Part shown: positions 15,582-16,933 of the stretch, piece after piece | Numbering within the stretch: position 1 is the stretch's first letter | How the letters are laid out: the number at the start of each line of letters is the position of its first letter | Assembly (NCBI GenBank): GCA_964565895.1 | Contig: CAZMGT010000069.1 | Span: 1-16,933, forward strand | Length of the DNA stretch: 16,933 nt | Reading direction: 5' to 3' | DNA from: CAZMGT01 sp964565895 | Lineage (GTDB): Bacteria > Armatimonadota > Zipacnadia > UBA1398 > CAZMGT01 | The notes under the pieces: model-generated | Databases searched by the model: none | Seen by the model: the letters and a program-made list of their open reading frames with translations, nothing else | Told to the model about the DNA's origin: nothing | Made by a program: the position numbers and the translations under genes

Positions 15582-15790
15582 CGGCGGCGAGGACCGTGAG
15601 CGCCCCTACGCGGCGCGACTTGCGGATGCCGCCGCCAACGCCTCAGCTGCTGCCCCCCTTCCCAGAGCACCAGCCACCTCCCCGCCAACCACCTCGAACC
15701 AGGCCACCGATCTCCGCTAGCGCCACCGACATCCGTTTGCAGGATGCTCAATCACTCGTTTTCCGACGTGCCCCCTGTGGACTGTAAGGG
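15557..15790 (+). repeat. Long direct repeat R2, copy a, with nested inverted repeats
   Basis: Aligned landmarks in 16554-16787 all lie exactly 997 bp away with no gap: GGTGGCG, GTGAGCGCCC, GCCAACCACC, GCTAG, CAGGA and the CTGNGG end. The unit is also a nested inverted repeat. GGCGAGGAGGTGGC (15549-15562) faces GCCACCTCCCCGCC (15673-15686), GGCGGCGGC (15580-15588) faces GCCGCCGCC (15628-15636), and GCGCC (15600-15604) faces GGCGC (15612-15616). Confidence 0.8.
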
Positions 15791-15901
15791 CATCAACAAC
15801 CCGGCATAGCGCCTCGTCCGTGCTAGCGCGCAGCGGCTACCCCATGTAGGGGCATGCGACCTGGTGTCTCCCTTCCACATCCGTCGCAGAGCGTGGCGCA
15901 C

Positions 15902-16320
15902 CTCAGGCGGAGGGGGACGAGGTGGAGGGCGGGGAAGTGGGGGGATTGGCCGGGGCGGGCAGCGGCGGTCGCGCGAGTGCTTCCTGCTCCATTAGGACCT
16001 AGAGAGTGACCGGGCTACGCCTCAGCCCTTGTCGGCGCTTTTGCGGTGCTCACCGTCGTTCTAGCGACCACACCGGACATCCCTGCCACACCGCGGTTCG
16101 CAGACGAACTTTCTCATTTCCGCAGGTGCGTAAGTCTCGTGCGGAGCGTGACTCAATTCAGAAGCCGAAGGCGCGTCTCGTCATGCGGTCGTCCTCCTCA
16201 CCGCAGGACGCAGACAGCGGGCAGAAAGGCGGCTTCTCTTCGGACGAGTGAGTGCTGGAGCGCGCGAGCTAAGGCGGGAGGAATGGTGTGGACAGCGAGG
16301 ATGTGGCGAGGGACGGACGA
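15902..16320 (+). repeat. Long direct repeat R1, copy b
   Basis: Counterpart of 15152-15575. Shared landmarks include the header GGCCGGGGCGG (around 15201 and 15949), the GCTTCCTGC-type stretch after it, CTAGCGAC (15314 and 16061), ATGCGG and GCAGACAGCG. It runs directly into the weaker header at 16285. Confidence 0.8.
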
Positions 16321-16350
16321 GACGACATCACGGGCACAAAAGCGACCTCT

Positions 16351-16376
16351 TCTCCCAGCCTGAATAAGCTGGGAGA
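16351..16376. other. Perfect 9-bp-stem hairpin inside the array
   Basis: TCTCCCAGC (16351-16359) and GCTGGGAGA (16368-16376) are exact complements around an 8-nt loop, CTGAATAA. On the minus strand a short CTTTT run follows after about ten bases, so a terminator reading leftwards is possible but unsupported by any gene. Confidence 0.5.
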
Positions 16377-16553
16377 CGCTCAAGAAACTCTTCTGTATAC
16401 CTTCCCACATCACGCGCCAAGTGACCACTCACAACAACGAGACAAAGCAGCTCTATCGCGCGTACCCGCGCCCGCGAGTATCCGCAGTCGGTGGAGGGAA
16501 CCCTGGTGGGCGGCGGAGAGCTGGCGCGCATTGCCCAGGGCGGGCGGCGGGAA

Positions 16554-16787
16554 GGTGGCGTGGAATGGATAGGGCGACCGGCCGTGGGCAGTGTGAGCGC
16601 CCCCACGCGGCGCGAAACAGAGATGCGACCGCCCACACTTCAGGTCCTCCCACCCTTCCCACAACGCTCACCACCGCCCCGCCAACCACCGCAGACCAAG
16701 CCACCGACCTGTGCTAGCACAACAGAGCTTCATTTACAGGACGCTAAATCACTGCTTCTCCGCCGTGGTTCCTGCGGGCTGAACAGG
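16554..16787 (+). repeat. Long direct repeat R2, copy b
   Basis: Counterpart of 15557-15790 at constant offset 997. Its header is doubled: a second header-like stretch lies at 16522-16553. The nested pairing is largely kept: GGCGGGAAGGTGGC (16546-16559) against ACCACCGCCCCGCC (16670-16683), GTGGGC (16584-16589) against GCCCAC (16631-16636), and GCGCC against GGCGC (16597-16613). Confidence 0.8.
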
Positions 16788-16933
16788 GCCAATGTGCGGA
16801 GAACACGCCAGATCCACGCTGGCGCAAAGCTCATTGCTCATGCGCCCCATCTGGTCGGATGCCTTCCTTCGACACGACCCGGCGATTTCGCCCCGTCTCC
16901 GGCGAAGAAGATTGCAATGAGCGGCGCGGAATT
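16788..16933. other. Right-end spacer beyond the repeat array
   Basis: No gene or repeat header is seen in these last 146 bp. One hairpin stands out: CGCCAG (16806-16811) with CTGGCG (16819-16824) around a 7-nt loop. The next gene must lie beyond the window. Confidence 0.4.

Larger units (their letters stand above)
14700..16800 (+). repeat. Degenerate non-coding repeat array with G-rich unit headers
   Basis: At least six G-rich headers recur on this strand, near 14700, 15160, 15540, 15910, 16285 and 16505; most are about 370 bp apart. Their core resembles GGCGCGGATTGGATAGGGCG (14714-14733 and 15560-15579). A C-rich tail with CACCACC- or CACC-type sequence follows the header at about 113-153 bp (14864, 15304, about 15667, 16051 and 16670). 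Between header and tail the units diverge. The longest open frames here are arginine- and proline-rich, lack ribosome sites and do not resemble known families. In paired copies protein similarity is lower than nucleotide similarity, which argues against coding. The array begins about 235 bp after the epimerase operon and continues nearly to the window end. I recognise no known repeat family; structured non-coding RNA, a decayed mobile-element cluster, or a chromosomal protein-binding array are possible. Confidence 0.75.

Noticed and set aside
15253..16251. Two similar-length reading frames (15253-15501, 82 codons; 16006-16251, 81 codons) in the paired R1 repeats, sharing FSF..VRK and VMR..PQ.ADS
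   Set aside because: They stay in the same frame because the repeat offset is a multiple of three. By eye only about two fifths of residues match in their aligned part, below the nucleotide similarity, the reverse of what purifying selection on protein gives; no ribosome site is seen.
14700..16800. CRISPR array or integron cassette array
   Set aside because: Units are far longer and more diverged than CRISPR repeats, spacers are not uniform, no cas or integrase gene is present, and no attC-like site pairs were seen.
14465..16933. tRNA or rRNA genes in the gene-free right part
   Set aside because: No T-loop-like GGTTCGANTCC stretch or conserved rRNA segment was found on either strand by reading.

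Overview
This is a GC-rich bacterial window of about 16.9 kb. Its first 14.5 kb is densely coding. Most products carry Sec or Tat export signals, and their families handle polysaccharides and sugars. Such secreted-enzyme content, with Tat-exported sugar isomerases and PQQ-like propellers, would fit a Planctomycetota, Armatimonadota, Hydrogenedentota or Sumerlaeota type of bacterium. No rRNA or core marker gene is present, so this placement is only an inference from gene content.

The left part (1-6338, minus strand) reads as one operon. Its order is a Tat-exported GH26 glycoside hydrolase, a large secreted protein of unrecognised family (849 aa, here called LSP-1), a secreted PQQ-like beta-propeller (PQL-1), and the start of a secreted heparinase II/III-type protein that runs off the left edge. 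A peroxiredoxin (6560-7216, plus strand) diverges from GH26. It converges on a second copy of the two-gene cassette (8704-11241 LSP-2, 7290-8702 PQL-2, minus strand). The LSP-PQL pair is therefore duplicated in the same order, with translational-coupling spacing in both copies. This conserved pair is the best candidate for an undescribed system: a large envelope or extracellular protein, probably with a helical-toroid domain, made together with a dedicated beta-propeller partner and linked to polysaccharide degradation.

Divergent from LSP-2, a plus-strand operon (11415-14464) encodes a xylose-isomerase-like TIM-barrel protein, a zinc-dependent medium-chain dehydrogenase, and a Tat-signal-bearing ketose 3-epimerase-like protein. 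All the catalytic positions I know for the D-psicose/D-tagatose epimerase family are present in the last one. A plausible reading is that the minus-strand genes attack a polysaccharide outside the cytoplasm, and the plus-strand genes oxidise and epimerise released sugars.

The right part (14465-16933) has no convincing gene. It holds a degenerate array of G-rich-headed repeat units. Two long gap-poor direct repeats (offsets about 750 and exactly 997 bp), a 28-bp exact repeat, and nested inverted repeats kept in two copies point to structured non-coding repeats. I found no CRISPR, tRNA, rRNA or transposase.
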